DNA of 64,000 nucleotides. It comes from Alistipes sp. Lineage in GTDB: Bacteria; Bacteroidota; Bacteroidia; Bacteroidales; Rikenellaceae. Both the position numbers and the translations under genes were made by a program. The DNA lies in the NCBI GenBank assembly GCA_017646625.1, contig JAGCMF010000013.1, positions 1 through 64,000 on the forward strand, written 5' to 3'. The notes under the pieces were generated by a model that searched no databases, had not been told where the DNA came from, and saw only the letters and a list, made by a program, of their open reading frames with translations. Below, piece after piece: positions 53,287-61,713 of this stretch (within the stretch, counting starts at the first letter, position 1; every line of letters starts with the position of its first letter).

Positions 53287-55296
53287 ATGAATAAGGCTAA
53301 ATTTTTATTGTTTGCCTTGGTTGCAATGTTTGCCACATCGTGTGTGGCCGACAATGTAGATCAGCCCCTATCTATGGAGCAGGATCTAATGTATGCCAAG
53401 AAGTTTGTAAACAACTCTGTAGGTGCGTTGGAGCATGAGCTCATCATCTTCGTGTCGTCAGAGTGTGTTGAGTCGTTGACAGGTGCCGAGGTTACTCGCA
53501 CAGGTATGTCGGAGTTCGACGCGTGGGCACAGGAGCTTAACGCTGCCTCTGTACGCCCTGTATTTAACATGGCGGTAAATGGTGATCGTAAGCGTGAGAT
53601 GGCTATGGACCGTTGGTTCGTTGTTGAGTTTGCGGAGAATGTAAATGTCGTGGATGCTGCACAGAAGCTCGCTGCTGTGGACTATGTAGAACGTATTCAG
53701 TTCTCAAAGCCTATAAACCGTCCTTCAGTACAGCCTGTGGTACTCGTATCGGATGCTGCTATGACACGTGCCGAGGAGATGCCTTTCAACGACCCTAATC
53801 TTCCACTTCAGTGGCACTATAATAACACTGGTAACACTGCAATCTTCGCTACAAGTGTTGAGGGTGAGGATGTAAACCTCTTCCCAGCATGGGAGCTCAC
53901 AGCGGGTGACCCTAATGTTATCGTAGCTGTCGTTGACGAGGGTGTGGATCATACGCATGTTGACCTTAAGGATAACATGTGGACTAACGATGCAGAGTTG
54001 AACGGTACTTCAGGTGTTGATGACGATAAGAATGGTTATATTGATGATATCCATGGTTACAACTTCGTAGGTAATACCGCTACCATCTCTTGGGATCGTC
54101 AGCATGACTCGGGTCATGGTACACACGTTGCAGGTACTATAGCTGCTGTTAACAACAATGGTAAAGGTGTAGCTGGTGTAGCTGGTGGTACAGGTAACAA
54201 TGATGGTGTACGCATCATGTCTATTCAGATCTTCTCTGGTAAAAATGTTGCTGGCCCAAGTGCTACAGCTGAAGGTGTAGAGTATGCTGCTGACAATGGC
54301 GCATGTATCCTTCAGTGCTCATGGGGTGGTGAGCCCGGTGCTATTCCTAACGATAATGCATTCATCACAGGTGACTACGAGGTAGAGTATCTCGCTTTCA
54401 AGTACTTCATGCAGACACAGAACTGTGATGCCCTCATGGGTGGTCTTGCTGTCTTTGCTGCAGGTAACGAGTCGAAGCCTGTGGCATGCTACCCAGGTGC
54501 TTACAATGAGTTCATCTGCGTGACAGCATTCTCTCCAGATGGCCTTCCAGCATACTACACTTGTTACGACCGCGGTTGTAATATCTCTGCTCCAGGTGGT
54601 CAGTATGACCTTGATGAATCAGAGTCTGGATGTGTTCTATCAACTCTTCCACCAAGCTTGTATAGAGGTGAGGCTTATGGTTACATGCAGGGTACATCTA
54701 TGGCATGTCCTCATGTTTCAGGTGTTGCTGCTCTTGGTTTGTCATATGCCCTAAAAATTGGTAAGACGTTTACATTGAGTGAGTATAAGGAGATGGTCCT
54801 TACTTCTGTTAATGCCTTCGATAATTCACGTTTTGTTGGCTTCAAGGATTCTCCAGAAGGTCCAGCTCTTAACCTTGCAAGTTACAAGGGTAAGATGGGT
54901 ACAGGTAAGATTGATGCTTACCGTTTGCTTATGGCTGTTCGTGGCGATATCTGTGTGCCTATATCGACTACAGAGAGCAATACCATTGATTTCAATGCAT
55001 TCATGGGTGATGGCAAGGTGTCATTGAAGTTGTGTTCTGATTACAAGATCCCACAGGAGACAATCGATGCCCTTGGCATAACATATCACCAGAATTTCGG
55101 TGGCAAGATTGTTATTGAGTGTACAAAGTCTGGCGTTGGTTCTATCAAGGTTAACTTCATCGCTGGTGGTACCACACAGGGTGGTGGTCAGATTACTGCT
55201 GGTTTGAAGTTCGAGAAGGAGTTTATCCTCATTGCGCGTCCAGGTGTTGCTGTTGATGCGAATGGTCAGCCACAGAATCCTGGCGGATGGTTGTAG
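53287..55296 (+). CDS. Secreted S8 (subtilisin-like) protease lipoprotein, copy 2
   Basis: A 669-residue paralogue of the gene at 50579-52585, with the same architecture: lipobox FATSC, propeptide with DRWFVVEFAENVNVVDAAQKL (shortened), junction MTRAEEMPFNDP, then catalytic Asp in VVDEGVDHTH, His in SGHGTHVAG, Asn in FAAGNES and Ser in GTSMACPHVSG. The C-terminal domain again ends in GGWL. The two differ mostly in the propeptide and in loops around 325-370, which may give different specificity. Followed by a second small lipoprotein. Confidence 0.92.
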   Translation: MNKAKFLLFALVAMFATSCVADNVDQPLSMEQDLMYAKKFVNNSVGALEHELIIFVSSECVESLTGAEVTRTGMSEFDAWAQELNAASVRPVFNMAVNGDRKREMAMDRWFVVEFAENVNVVDAAQKLAAVDYVERIQFSKPINRPSVQPVVLVSDAAMTRAEEMPFNDPNLPLQWHYNNTGNTAIFATSVEGEDVNLFPAWELTAGDPNVIVAVVDEGVDHTHVDLKDNMWTNDAELNGTSGVDDDKNGYIDDIHGYNFVGNTATISWDRQHDSGHGTHVAGTIAAVNNNGKGVAGVAGGTGNNDGVRIMSIQIFSGKNVAGPSATAEGVEYAADNGACILQCSWGGEPGAIPNDNAFITGDYEVEYLAFKYFMQTQNCDALMGGLAVFAAGNESKPVACYPGAYNEFICVTAFSPDGLPAYYTCYDRGCNISAPGGQYDLDESESGCVLSTLPPSLYRGEAYGYMQGTSMACPHVSGVAALGLSYALKIGKTFTLSEYKEMVLTSVNAFDNSRFVGFKDSPEGPALNLASYKGKMGTGKIDAYRLLMAVRGDICVPISTTESNTIDFNAFMGDGKVSLKLCSDYKIPQETIDALGITYHQNFGGKIVIECTKSGVGSIKVNFIAGGTTQGGGQITAGLKFEKEFILIARPGVAVDANGQPQNPGGWL

Positions 55297-55326
55297 TCGT
55301 TGTATAATTTAAATTTAAACAAAGAT

Positions 55327-55806
55327 ATGAAGAATCTTAAGATATGGTCACTCGCCATGATGTTTATCTTGGCGTTGACATCATGCGAAAAGGAGCCAGA
55401 TGGTCCTGTTCAGCCCCCTATCCCTGGCGACCTCAAAGGCATCGTCGACGAGTGGGCACTCGCTACATGGAGCAATGCAGAGGTGGCATTCAATGTCTAT
55501 ATTGACTTTAACGAGGATGGTACATTCTCTATGTATCAGCAGGTGTACTCGTTGGATTATGTACTATACGAGGGTACTTATAGTCTCTCTGACGACATTC
55601 TTACAGGCAAGTACTCTGATGGTCAGTCATGGGCATGCGGCTATAAGGTAGATATATCTGTTGACAATGATGGTGCTAAAACGATGACACTCTTCAGCCA
55701 GGAGGATCAGAGCATCTCAAGTGTCTATTCTAATACTACTATCCCCGAGGAGATCAAGGCGGAGGCTGCACAGACACGTTCAGAGGAGGTAGTTAGATTC
55801 CTTTAA
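55327..55806 (+). CDS. Small lipocalin-like lipoprotein, partner of protease copy 2
   Basis: A 159-residue paralogue of the protein at 52607-53083. The ATG at 55327 (MKNLKIWSL) is used; an earlier frame start at 55300 would add nine residues before the signal peptide. Lipobox ALTSC, then DEWALATWSN, FNVYIDFNEDGTFSMYQQ, YVLYEGTYSLSD and ILTGKYSDGQSW. It ends QTRSEEVVRFL, resembling MTRAEEMPFN of its protease neighbour. Conservation of the pairing through duplication suggests that the two products work together. Confidence 0.6.
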   Translation: MKNLKIWSLAMMFILALTSCEKEPDGPVQPPIPGDLKGIVDEWALATWSNAEVAFNVYIDFNEDGTFSMYQQVYSLDYVLYEGTYSLSDDILTGKYSDGQSWACGYKVDISVDNDGAKTMTLFSQEDQSISSVYSNTTIPEEIKAEAAQTRSEEVVRFL

Positions 55807-55821
55807 TATTATACCTATAGA

Positions 55822-55863
55822 AAATGGGGTTATCCGACAATAAGTTGGATAACCCCATTTTTA
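55822..55863 (+). terminator. Terminator of pair 2, bidirectional
   Basis: AAATGGGGTTATCC (55822-55835) pairs perfectly with GGATAACCCCATTT (55847-55860); T/A-rich on both sides. It separates the protease locus from the convergent waaA gene. Confidence 0.85.
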
Positions 55864-55894
55864 GTTGTTATAAGTGCTTATGGCGTTGTGGTGG

Positions 55895-57130
55895 TCATTT
55901 GCTTGTTAAATGCTCGCCTAATGCCTCTACTATGCGTGCTGTGGCACCGCAGTTCTTGGCGGTGTAGTCGCCTGCGGCACTACTTGCCTCGTGCCACGCC
56001 GCGCTGTTGGGTGTTAGAGGTGCGAACCACGCCTCGAGCTCCTTCGTCTCGCTTACACTATGTGCAGCACCCAGTGCTATCATGTCACGCGCCTCCTTAA
56101 ACTTCTGGTATCGTGGTCCAAAGGCTATAGGTATGGCAAATGTCGCAGCCTCCAGAGTGTTGTGTATGCCACGGCCGAAGCCACCGCCAATATAGGCCCA
56201 TGTGGCGTAGCGATAGACGGATGATAGAAGGCCTATGGTGTCGAGTATTAGGCACTGCGATGATGCGAGGCTATCGTCGTTATGTGTGGTGTAGCGTGTG
56301 ACGCCACCAGCTATATGTGTCTCTATATGGCACATTCGTGCCTCGCAAATCTCGTGCGGCGCTATGATGAACTTTATGTCGGGGTGCCTATTTGCGAGGT
56401 CTATTATCAGCTCCTCATCACGCCCCCATGTGGAGCCGGCAACAAAGAGAGGACTCTTACCTCTAAACCTCTCAACAAGTGGCAGTACCTTTGCTGCGCG
56501 TGCAATATCTCGCACACGGTCGAAGCGTGTGTCGCCCGCCACGATGCTATCTACGCCTAACTCCTTAAGTAGACCTTGCGATGCCTCATCCTGGACATAT
56601 ATGCCGCGATAGGTGGTGAGTGCCTTGCGCCATGCTCCTCCCCAAGGGCTAAAGAAGATGGAGTTGCGGCGGAAGATTGAAGATATGAGGTATGTGGGTA
56701 TGTTGCGCTGGCGTAGCGCCTTGAGGTATCCGAGCCAAAACTCATACTTTATGATGATGGCAACCTCTGGCTTTATGGCATCGAGGAAGTGCGCTACGTT
56801 GCGAGGTGTGTCTGTAGGTAGGTAGAATACATAGTCGGCATTGGGGTAGTCCTTACGTATCTCGTAACCCGAGGGCGAGAAGAAGGTTAGCACAACCTTT
56901 ATGTCGGGATATGCTCTCTTAAGCTGCTCTATGACGGGTCGTCCCTGCTCGAACTCGCCGAGGGAGGCGGCGTGTATCCACACACGTCGTTCGTGAGGCT
57001 TCATGCTCTGTGTTATAGTCTCGAGCAGCCCTTGTCGTCCCATGCGCCACTTGCGTGCCTTGCTGCTCCACAGCCCTGCCATTGCGGCGCTACACTCATA
57101 GAGGCGTATGCCAATGTTGTATAGTAACAT
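55895..57130 (-). CDS. waaA: 3-deoxy-D-manno-octulosonic acid (Kdo) transferase
   Basis: A 411-residue GT30-family enzyme that adds Kdo from CMP-Kdo to the lipid A precursor at the inner membrane. Visible blocks are WIHAASLGEFEQGRPVIE (about 50-67), LTFFSPSGYEIRKDYPNADYV (shortened), IIIKYEFWLGYLKAL, VAGDTRFDRV, FVAGSTWGRDEELI and the nucleotide-sugar site YIGGGFGRGIHNTLEAATF. The conserved Glu of the first block is the expected catalytic base. A -7 box lies only 8 nt before the ATG, so the leader is nearly absent. Confidence 0.95.
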   Translation of the reverse strand: MLLYNIGIRLYECSAAMAGLWSSKARKWRMGRQGLLETITQSMKPHERRVWIHAASLGEFEQGRPVIEQLKRAYPDIKVVLTFFSPSGYEIRKDYPNADYVFYLPTDTPRNVAHFLDAIKPEVAIIIKYEFWLGYLKALRQRNIPTYLISSIFRRNSIFFSPWGGAWRKALTTYRGIYVQDEASQGLLKELGVDSIVAGDTRFDRVRDIARAAKVLPLVERFRGKSPLFVAGSTWGRDEELIIDLANRHPDIKFIIAPHEICEARMCHIETHIAGGVTRYTTHNDDSLASSQCLILDTIGLLSSVYRYATWAYIGGGFGRGIHNTLEAATFAIPIAFGPRYQKFKEARDMIALGAAHSVSETKELEAWFAPLTPNSAAWHEASSAAGDYTAKNCGATARIVEALGEHLTSK

Positions 57131-57138
57131 CTACGTGT

Positions 57139-57146
57139 CAAATATA
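57139..57146 (-). promoter_or_regulatory. -7 box of waaA, almost leaderless
   Basis: TATATTTG on the minus strand, ending 8 nt before the start codon. Its upstream side overlaps the terminator of the preceding gene. Confidence 0.45.
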
Positions 57147-57183
57147 AAAGGGGGTGTCGCAACATCGTTGTTGGACAGCCCCC
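57147..57183 (-). terminator. Terminator of the pepE-yraN operon
   Basis: On the minus strand GGGGGCTGTC pairs with GACACCCCC (one bulge), with an inner CAAC/GTTG pair, followed by TTTTATATTT. Confidence 0.75.
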
Positions 57184-57201
57184 AATGTATTACACTCTTT
57201 G

Positions 57202-57558
57202 CTACAGGATATTCTCCGTGAGTTCTATGACGGTGTTATTGTGGTCGTCGATGGTCACAGCAACAAGGTCGAACTCTATCTCGAGGGGTGTGCGGTATAT
57301 CGTGCGGTATGCCTGTGCTCCACGACGTAGCGTACGTATCTTCTGGTCGTTTATGCTGTCGTATGCCGACTGCCAACCGCCGAGTTTACGTGTCTTAACC
57401 TCTACGAAGTGGAGGGTGTCGTAGCGCTGCGCAATGATGTCTATCTCGTAGTGTCCTATGCGCCAGTTACGTTCCACGATGAGGTATCCACGTTCACGTA
57501 GCCATGCCACGGCGGCATCCTCACCCCGTGTGCCTATCTCGATAGTCGATATATCCAT
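57202..57558 (-). CDS. yraN: YraN/UPF0102 family nuclease-like protein
   Basis: A 118-residue protein of the small endonuclease-like fold. Its blocks are GEDAAVAWLRERGYLIVERNWR (shortened), YEIDIIAQRYDTLHFVEVKTR and RRGAQAYRTIYR, with the D-x(n)-E-x-K metal-binding pattern of the PD-(D/E)xK superfamily. Cellular role is not established. It follows pepE by 3 nt on the minus strand, so the two are cotranscribed. Confidence 0.9.
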   Translation of the reverse strand: MDISTIEIGTRGEDAAVAWLRERGYLIVERNWRIGHYEIDIIAQRYDTLHFVEVKTRKLGGWQSAYDSINDQKIRTLRRGAQAYRTIYRTPLEIEFDLVAVTIDDHNNTVIELTENIL

Positions 57559-57561
57559 CTG

Positions 57562-58275
57562 CTACTTTCCGCGACGCATTAGGAAGTCGATGTTGTCGCC
57601 GGGGTTAACCTCGTATGGTGCTATGCCCTTCTTAAATATGCGCATTGGTCGCGAGCCGATAAGCTCAATGCCGTTGTTGTCGATGCGGAGCATGCAACCC
57701 TCGCGCAAGCCCACAACATAGCGGCTGCGGTTAGCCTCGAGGTACTCCATGATACGCTGCTCGCGTGTCTCGCCAGCATGACCTACGGGGTTAGCATCGA
57801 GGTAGTGTGGGTTAATCTGGAACGACACGAGGCCTATTGCACGGAATGACTCTGGCTGCACGATAGGCATATCGTTTGTTGTGCATATTGTAGGGCATGT
57901 CACGTTGCTACCTGCTGACCAGCCTATATATGGCACTCCAGCCTTCACGCGGCGGAATATCAAGTCCAAGAGATCCTCCTCCTGCATCTTCTTGAGCAGT
58001 GCAAAGGTGTTACCGCCACCTATCACAATTGCCTGTGCGTGGCGAATGAAGTTACGCTTGTTTAGTGCGCGATGTATAGATGTCACCTTAATTCCAATCT
58101 CGTTGAATCGCTGCTGCACCTTCGCCTCATACTCGTCGTAGGAGAATGTCACGGCAGCATATGGCACGAATACTACTTCGCTAACACCTTCGAGTGTTTT
58201 TGCTATCTCTTTGATGGGATACTGCAAATAAGGCTCACCTGCATTGGTGGAATTGGAAATTAATAGAAGATTCAT
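57562..58275 (-). CDS. pepE: Dipeptidase E (Asp-X dipeptidase)
   Basis: A 237-residue S51-family serine peptidase that cleaves dipeptides with N-terminal aspartate; cytosolic. Ser120 lies in GWSAGSN, Asp135 in CTTNDMPI and His157 in INPHYLD, the same numbering as the triad of the Salmonella enzyme. GGGNTFALL (87-95) is the conserved glycine-rich loop. First gene of a two-gene operon with yraN. No consensus promoter was recognised in the A/T-rich gap before it. Confidence 0.95.
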   Translation of the reverse strand: MNLLLISNSTNAGEPYLQYPIKEIAKTLEGVSEVVFVPYAAVTFSYDEYEAKVQQRFNEIGIKVTSIHRALNKRNFIRHAQAIVIGGGNTFALLKKMQEEDLLDLIFRRVKAGVPYIGWSAGSNVTCPTICTTNDMPIVQPESFRAIGLVSFQINPHYLDANPVGHAGETREQRIMEYLEANRSRYVVGLREGCMLRIDNNGIELIGSRPMRIFKKGIAPYEVNPGDNIDFLMRRGK

Positions 58276-58366
58276 AAATCCTTGAATATTAGTTAATTAA
58301 TATATGTTTTCGTAAAATTGTAAATATTTTTTTGCGTCATAATGTCAAAGATAATAAAAAAAGTGT

Positions 58367-58374
58367 TATTTTTG
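58367..58374 (+). promoter_or_regulatory. -7 box of acpP
   Basis: TATTTTTG, 86 nt before the ATG at 58460. No good -33 element. Confidence 0.5.
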
Positions 58375-58459
58375 CACCGTTCGATGAAAAAAATATTATC
58401 GAACAAGTTACAGTAGAAAAATATTTACTACTATAATGTTTAACTAAAACTTATTTATT

Positions 58460-58693
58460 ATGTCAGAAATTAAGTCAAAGGTTGTCGAGATCATCGTTGA
58501 CAAGTTGGGCGTAAAGGAGTCAGAGGTAGTTGCAGAGGCTAGCTTCACAGCACACCTTGGTGCAGATTCTTTGGATCAGGTAGAGCTTATCATGGAGTTC
58601 GAGAAGGCTTTCGATCTTCAGATTCCTGATGGTGACGCAGAGAAGATCCAGACTGTGGGCGATGCTATCAGCTATATCGAGTCTCACAAGTAA
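58460..58693 (+). CDS. acpP: Acyl carrier protein
   Basis: A 77-residue acidic four-helix protein that carries acyl chains on phosphopantetheine during fatty-acid synthesis. The attachment Ser is in [19 protein letters not shown] (shortened to the DSLD motif, Ser at about residue 38). In many Bacteroidales acpP is followed by fabF and then rnc; here a 262-nt gap with two hairpins leads straight to rnc. Confidence 0.97.
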   Translation: MSEIKSKVVEIIVDKLGVKESEVVAEASFTAHLGADSLDQVELIMEFEKAFDLQIPDGDAEKIQTVGDAISYIESHK

Positions 58694-58955
58694 TAGATAA
58701 TTCTTAAGCACATGTAGCATTTCCCACCCGCTGGGCTATCCTTGTGGTGTGCCGAATGGTGGTAGTGCTTACAGCATAAAGAGTTATGATGGTCGTGATA
58801 CTACGACCGCGGAGACTTACTCATGTATCTGGCTCTGGCGTAGTAGTATCAAGATCTTTAATGAGAGTTATGGACTATGCCAAGGGATTTATCCCTCGGT
58901 ATAGTCCATTCTTTGTCTATGAAAAAAACTACTATAATCTATTAAGATTAATCCT
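58694..58955 (+). other. acpP-rnc intergenic region with hairpins
   Basis: About 262 bases without a convincing gene. Contains a short hairpin (GGTCGT/ACGACC near 58792-58809) and a long one near 58867-58906, where ATGGACTATGCCAAGGGAT pairs with its partner through two G-T pairs, followed by TCTTTG. The second looks like a terminator for acpP. No fabF sequence or remnant was recognised. Confidence 0.55.
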
Positions 58956-59741
58956 ATGTTTGACTTTTTGCTTCGTCCCCTACGTCGTCGTTTTGGCCGC
59001 GATAAGGAGTACTATGCAGTCATCGATGATATGTTTGGCTTCATGCCACACAACATAGAACTCTATAAGTTGGCGCTTATACATAAGTCGGCATCTGTGC
59101 AGCTTGAGGATGGTAGTCATATAAACAATGAACGTCTCGAGTTTTTGGGCGATGCTGTCATCGAGAGCATCACCTCGGACTTCTTGTTTATTGAGTTCCC
59201 GGAGCATGACGAGGGCTTCATGACGCAGCTACGTTCGAAGATTGTCTCTCGACAGTCCCTAAACCGCATAGCCTCGGAGATAGGTCTTGACAAGCATGTC
59301 ATATCTCACGCTGCGGGTAACTCTACGCAGAAACATATATATGGCGATGCCTTCGAGGCGATGATAGGTGCTATATACCTCGATCAGGGTTACGACTTTG
59401 CTAATAGATTGCTCATCAACGACATCTTTGGTCGTTACCTCTCCATTGATGATGTCATGATGTCGGAGACTGACTTCAAGAGTCGCCTTATAGAGTGGTG
59501 CCAGAAGAATCATCTTGCTATCGAGTTCCGCACGGGACACGACACTGCGGCGCTATCGTCGCACCCTGTCTTCCACTCTACGGTGTATATAGGAGGTATC
59601 GCGGCGGGTCATGGCACAGGTGACTCGAAGAAGCAGGCGGAGCAGAATGCTGCCTTCTCTGTGTCGCAGAACTCAACGGCGACAATCACGGATGAGAGTA
59701 GCGCAGCAATGCTCGATCGCATAGATAGATTGGCCAATTAG
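58956..59741 (+). CDS. rnc: Ribonuclease III
   Basis: A 261-residue double-strand-specific endoribonuclease involved in rRNA processing and RNA decay. The catalytic signature is ERLEFLGDAVIES (about 59-71), with the second acidic cluster in GDAFEAMIGAIYLDQG (about 130-145). A C-terminal dsRNA-binding domain (about 170-240) includes DFKSRLIEWCQKN and the final GDSKKQAEQNAAF. An in-frame upstream start at 58786 in another frame is not related. No terminator follows. Confidence 0.95.
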   Translation: MFDFLLRPLRRRFGRDKEYYAVIDDMFGFMPHNIELYKLALIHKSASVQLEDGSHINNERLEFLGDAVIESITSDFLFIEFPEHDEGFMTQLRSKIVSRQSLNRIASEIGLDKHVISHAAGNSTQKHIYGDAFEAMIGAIYLDQGYDFANRLLINDIFGRYLSIDDVMMSETDFKSRLIEWCQKNHLAIEFRTGHDTAALSSHPVFHSTVYIGGIAAGHGTGDSKKQAEQNAAFSVSQNSTATITDESSAAMLDRIDRLAN

Positions 59742-59770
59742 TTTGTAGCCATAAGATTTAGTAGCAAATA

Positions 59771-59802
59771 TTTGTCTGTCGATAAAATATTTGCTACTTT
59801 TG
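59771..59802 (+). promoter_or_regulatory. Promoter of the L,D-transpeptidase/radC operon
   Basis: TTTG (59771-59774), 20 nt, TACTTTTG (59795-59802): a full consensus match, about 48 nt before the ATG. Confidence 0.7.
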
Positions 59803-59850
59803 TTTTGTGTTGATTTATCAATATATCATAACCTAAACTGTATAAATAAA

Positions 59851-60951
59851 ATGAGGTGTAAAAGCCCTGTTCGCAGATGGCGGCTTCTTGTCGCGTGTGT
59901 TGTATTGCTCATTGGCGCATCGTTTCTTGTGGTGGCACTGATGTCTGATGGCTCTAATGGTAGTAGGGTGGTGTCAACAAGGTGTCATGTCGATTATGTT
60001 ACACTATATAGTCCAGCTGATAATGGTGCTGTTGAGGACTTCTGGGGCGACCCCGAGGATGCTTGCCAGATTGTCATCTCGAAGCAGAGTCAGACAATCA
60101 CAATGTGCGACTCGAAGGGTGGTACCATATGTTCCTATTTAGTCTCTGTGGGCCGTAACTTCGGTAACAAACAGTGTGCTGGCGACCTAAAGACTCCCGA
60201 GGGTGTCTTCTCCATCGAGATGATTCATGATGCGTCGGACTGGGGTCACGACTCGAATGATGGTAATGGCTATGTATCAAGCTGCTATGGTAATTGGTTT
60301 ATGCGCCTTAAGACGCCACCACACCGCGGTATTGGCATCCATGCCTCGATACGCCGACCATCTATCGGCCAGCGAGCATCTGAAGGTTGCATATGTCTGC
60401 ATAGCGAGAATCTCGATAAGCTGCGACCTCTGGCATACGAGGGTATGCCAGTGATTATCGAGACATCGATAAGGGATATGGCGGCAGATGGCAGATGCGA
60501 GATACTGCACGAAGAGTATGTGCTAAATAATAATCTTATGCGTGGTCTCGGTTGGTTTGATGCTATGCCTCTGGTTGTTGTTATGCAAGATAATGTAACC
60601 CATGTCGTTGAGGAGGGCGATACATATCTATCACTCGCCGTTAAGTATGGCACCACACGTAAAAATATAGAGGTGCTAAACCCTGGTGTCGACCCTGAAG
60701 CCTTGACTCCAGGCGATAACATTGTGGTTAAGGGAACCTTTGTTGTGCCCCTACGCTATGTAGCCCCTACAATATACAACTCAAGGGCGATGGTCAATTG
60801 TACTGATACACTCTACTATACAGCCACCAAGGTCGATAACTTCGGTCGTATTGCGGTTATGCATAGCACAACGCGCGATAGGATTATCGAACTCAACCCA
60901 GGTGTTAATCCCGATAGACTCACCGAGGGTCAGGTTGTACGTGTGAGGTAA
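59851..60951 (+). CDS. Membrane-anchored L,D-transpeptidase-like protein with LysM repeats
   Basis: A 366-residue protein; the ATG at 59851 is used because the frame upstream overlaps the promoter. One membrane segment (about 11-31) would anchor it with a periplasmic body. Residues about 70-215 form a YkuD domain with His164 (GIGIHAS) and catalytic Cys180 in SEGCICL; the usual Arg after Cys-x (SHGCIRL) is replaced by Cys. Two LysM modules follow (HVVEEGDTYLSLAVKYGTT, shortened, and a second ending at LTEGQVVRV), which bind peptidoglycan. Expected role: wall cross-linking or tethering. Followed by radC after 17 nt. Confidence 0.85.
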   Translation: MRCKSPVRRWRLLVACVVLLIGASFLVVALMSDGSNGSRVVSTRCHVDYVTLYSPADNGAVEDFWGDPEDACQIVISKQSQTITMCDSKGGTICSYLVSVGRNFGNKQCAGDLKTPEGVFSIEMIHDASDWGHDSNDGNGYVSSCYGNWFMRLKTPPHRGIGIHASIRRPSIGQRASEGCICLHSENLDKLRPLAYEGMPVIIETSIRDMAADGRCEILHEEYVLNNNLMRGLGWFDAMPLVVVMQDNVTHVVEEGDTYLSLAVKYGTTRKNIEVLNPGVDPEALTPGDNIVVKGTFVVPLRYVAPTIYNSRAMVNCTDTLYYTATKVDNFGRIAVMHSTTRDRIIELNPGVNPDRLTEGQVVRVR

Positions 60952-60968
60952 TTTAATACTTTAAGGAG

Positions 60969-61622
60969 ATGAAGAATATCACAGGCAAACTTCAGTCGCG
61001 TGGTGCTGGGTCACTAACAGACGAGGAACTTATATCTCTTGTACTTGCCGAGATGTCGGGAGGTGATACAAGAGGTGTTGCCGCAGAGCTTATGCGTAGC
61101 GTGGGTGGTAGTCTACTCGCACTTGCCGATGTCGACATCATGCGCTTGAGGATGCTTGGTGGCATAGGCATGGTTCGTGCCGCCCGCCTCAAGGGAGCTA
61201 TGGAGCTTGGTCGTAGGCTCGCTGTCGCCGAGGCCACAGGACAGGATGTCGTGACTTCGGATAGCGATGTTGTGCGTATCATGGAGCCGCACCTCGGAGG
61301 CCTGCAACATGAGGAGTGCTGGGCGTTGTACCTTGCATCGTCGGGCAAGGTTCTCGAACGTATGCGTATAAGCCAGGGTGGTGTGCAGGCTACTGTTGTA
61401 GACCTCCGCCTCATCATCAAGCGTGCGCTGGAGTTGCTTGCCGTGCAGATTGTTCTTGTGCACAACCATCCTTCGGGTAGTGCCGAGCCGAGTGGTCAGG
61501 ATGTGGCACTCACTGAACGTGTTGCCGAGGCTGCGAAGCTCTTCGACATTCGTCTTTTGGACCATGTCATCGTGGCGCGTGGTGCGCACTTTAGTTTCAG
61601 GGGACATAATATGCTGAAATAG
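60969..61622 (+). CDS. radC: RadC-family JAB-domain protein
   Basis: A 217-residue protein. The N-terminal helix-hairpin-helix region includes LGGIGMVRAARLKGAMELGRR (shortened, about 63-83). The C-terminal JAB/MPN domain has the metal-binding motif HNHPSG (165-170) with the Asp at 178 (SGQD). Named for DNA repair, but the real function is unproven; family members are often linked to mobile DNA. Here it is in a housekeeping context, cotranscribed with the L,D-transpeptidase. Confidence 0.92.
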   Translation: MKNITGKLQSRGAGSLTDEELISLVLAEMSGGDTRGVAAELMRSVGGSLLALADVDIMRLRMLGGIGMVRAARLKGAMELGRRLAVAEATGQDVVTSDSDVVRIMEPHLGGLQHEECWALYLASSGKVLERMRISQGGVQATVVDLRLIIKRALELLAVQIVLVHNHPSGSAEPSGQDVALTERVAEAAKLFDIRLLDHVIVARGAHFSFRGHNMLK

Positions 61623-61645
61623 GTGTATATTTCACCAAAAATTAC

Positions 61646-61653
61646 TATCTTTG
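61646..61653 (+). promoter_or_regulatory. -7 box of glyS
   Basis: TATCTTTG, 61 nt before the ATG at 61714. A short hairpin (GCGG/CCGC) lies in the leader. No T-box is visible. Confidence 0.55.
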
Positions 61654-61713
61654 CGGGTTGATTATCCGCGGGGGATATCTATGCGAGTAAGTAGTAACAA
61701 AAAGATATAGATT

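Noticed and set aside
61621-61713. T-box or other riboswitch in the glyS leader
   Set aside because: Only a short GCGG/CCGC hairpin is visible; no T-box sequence, and the leader is too short.
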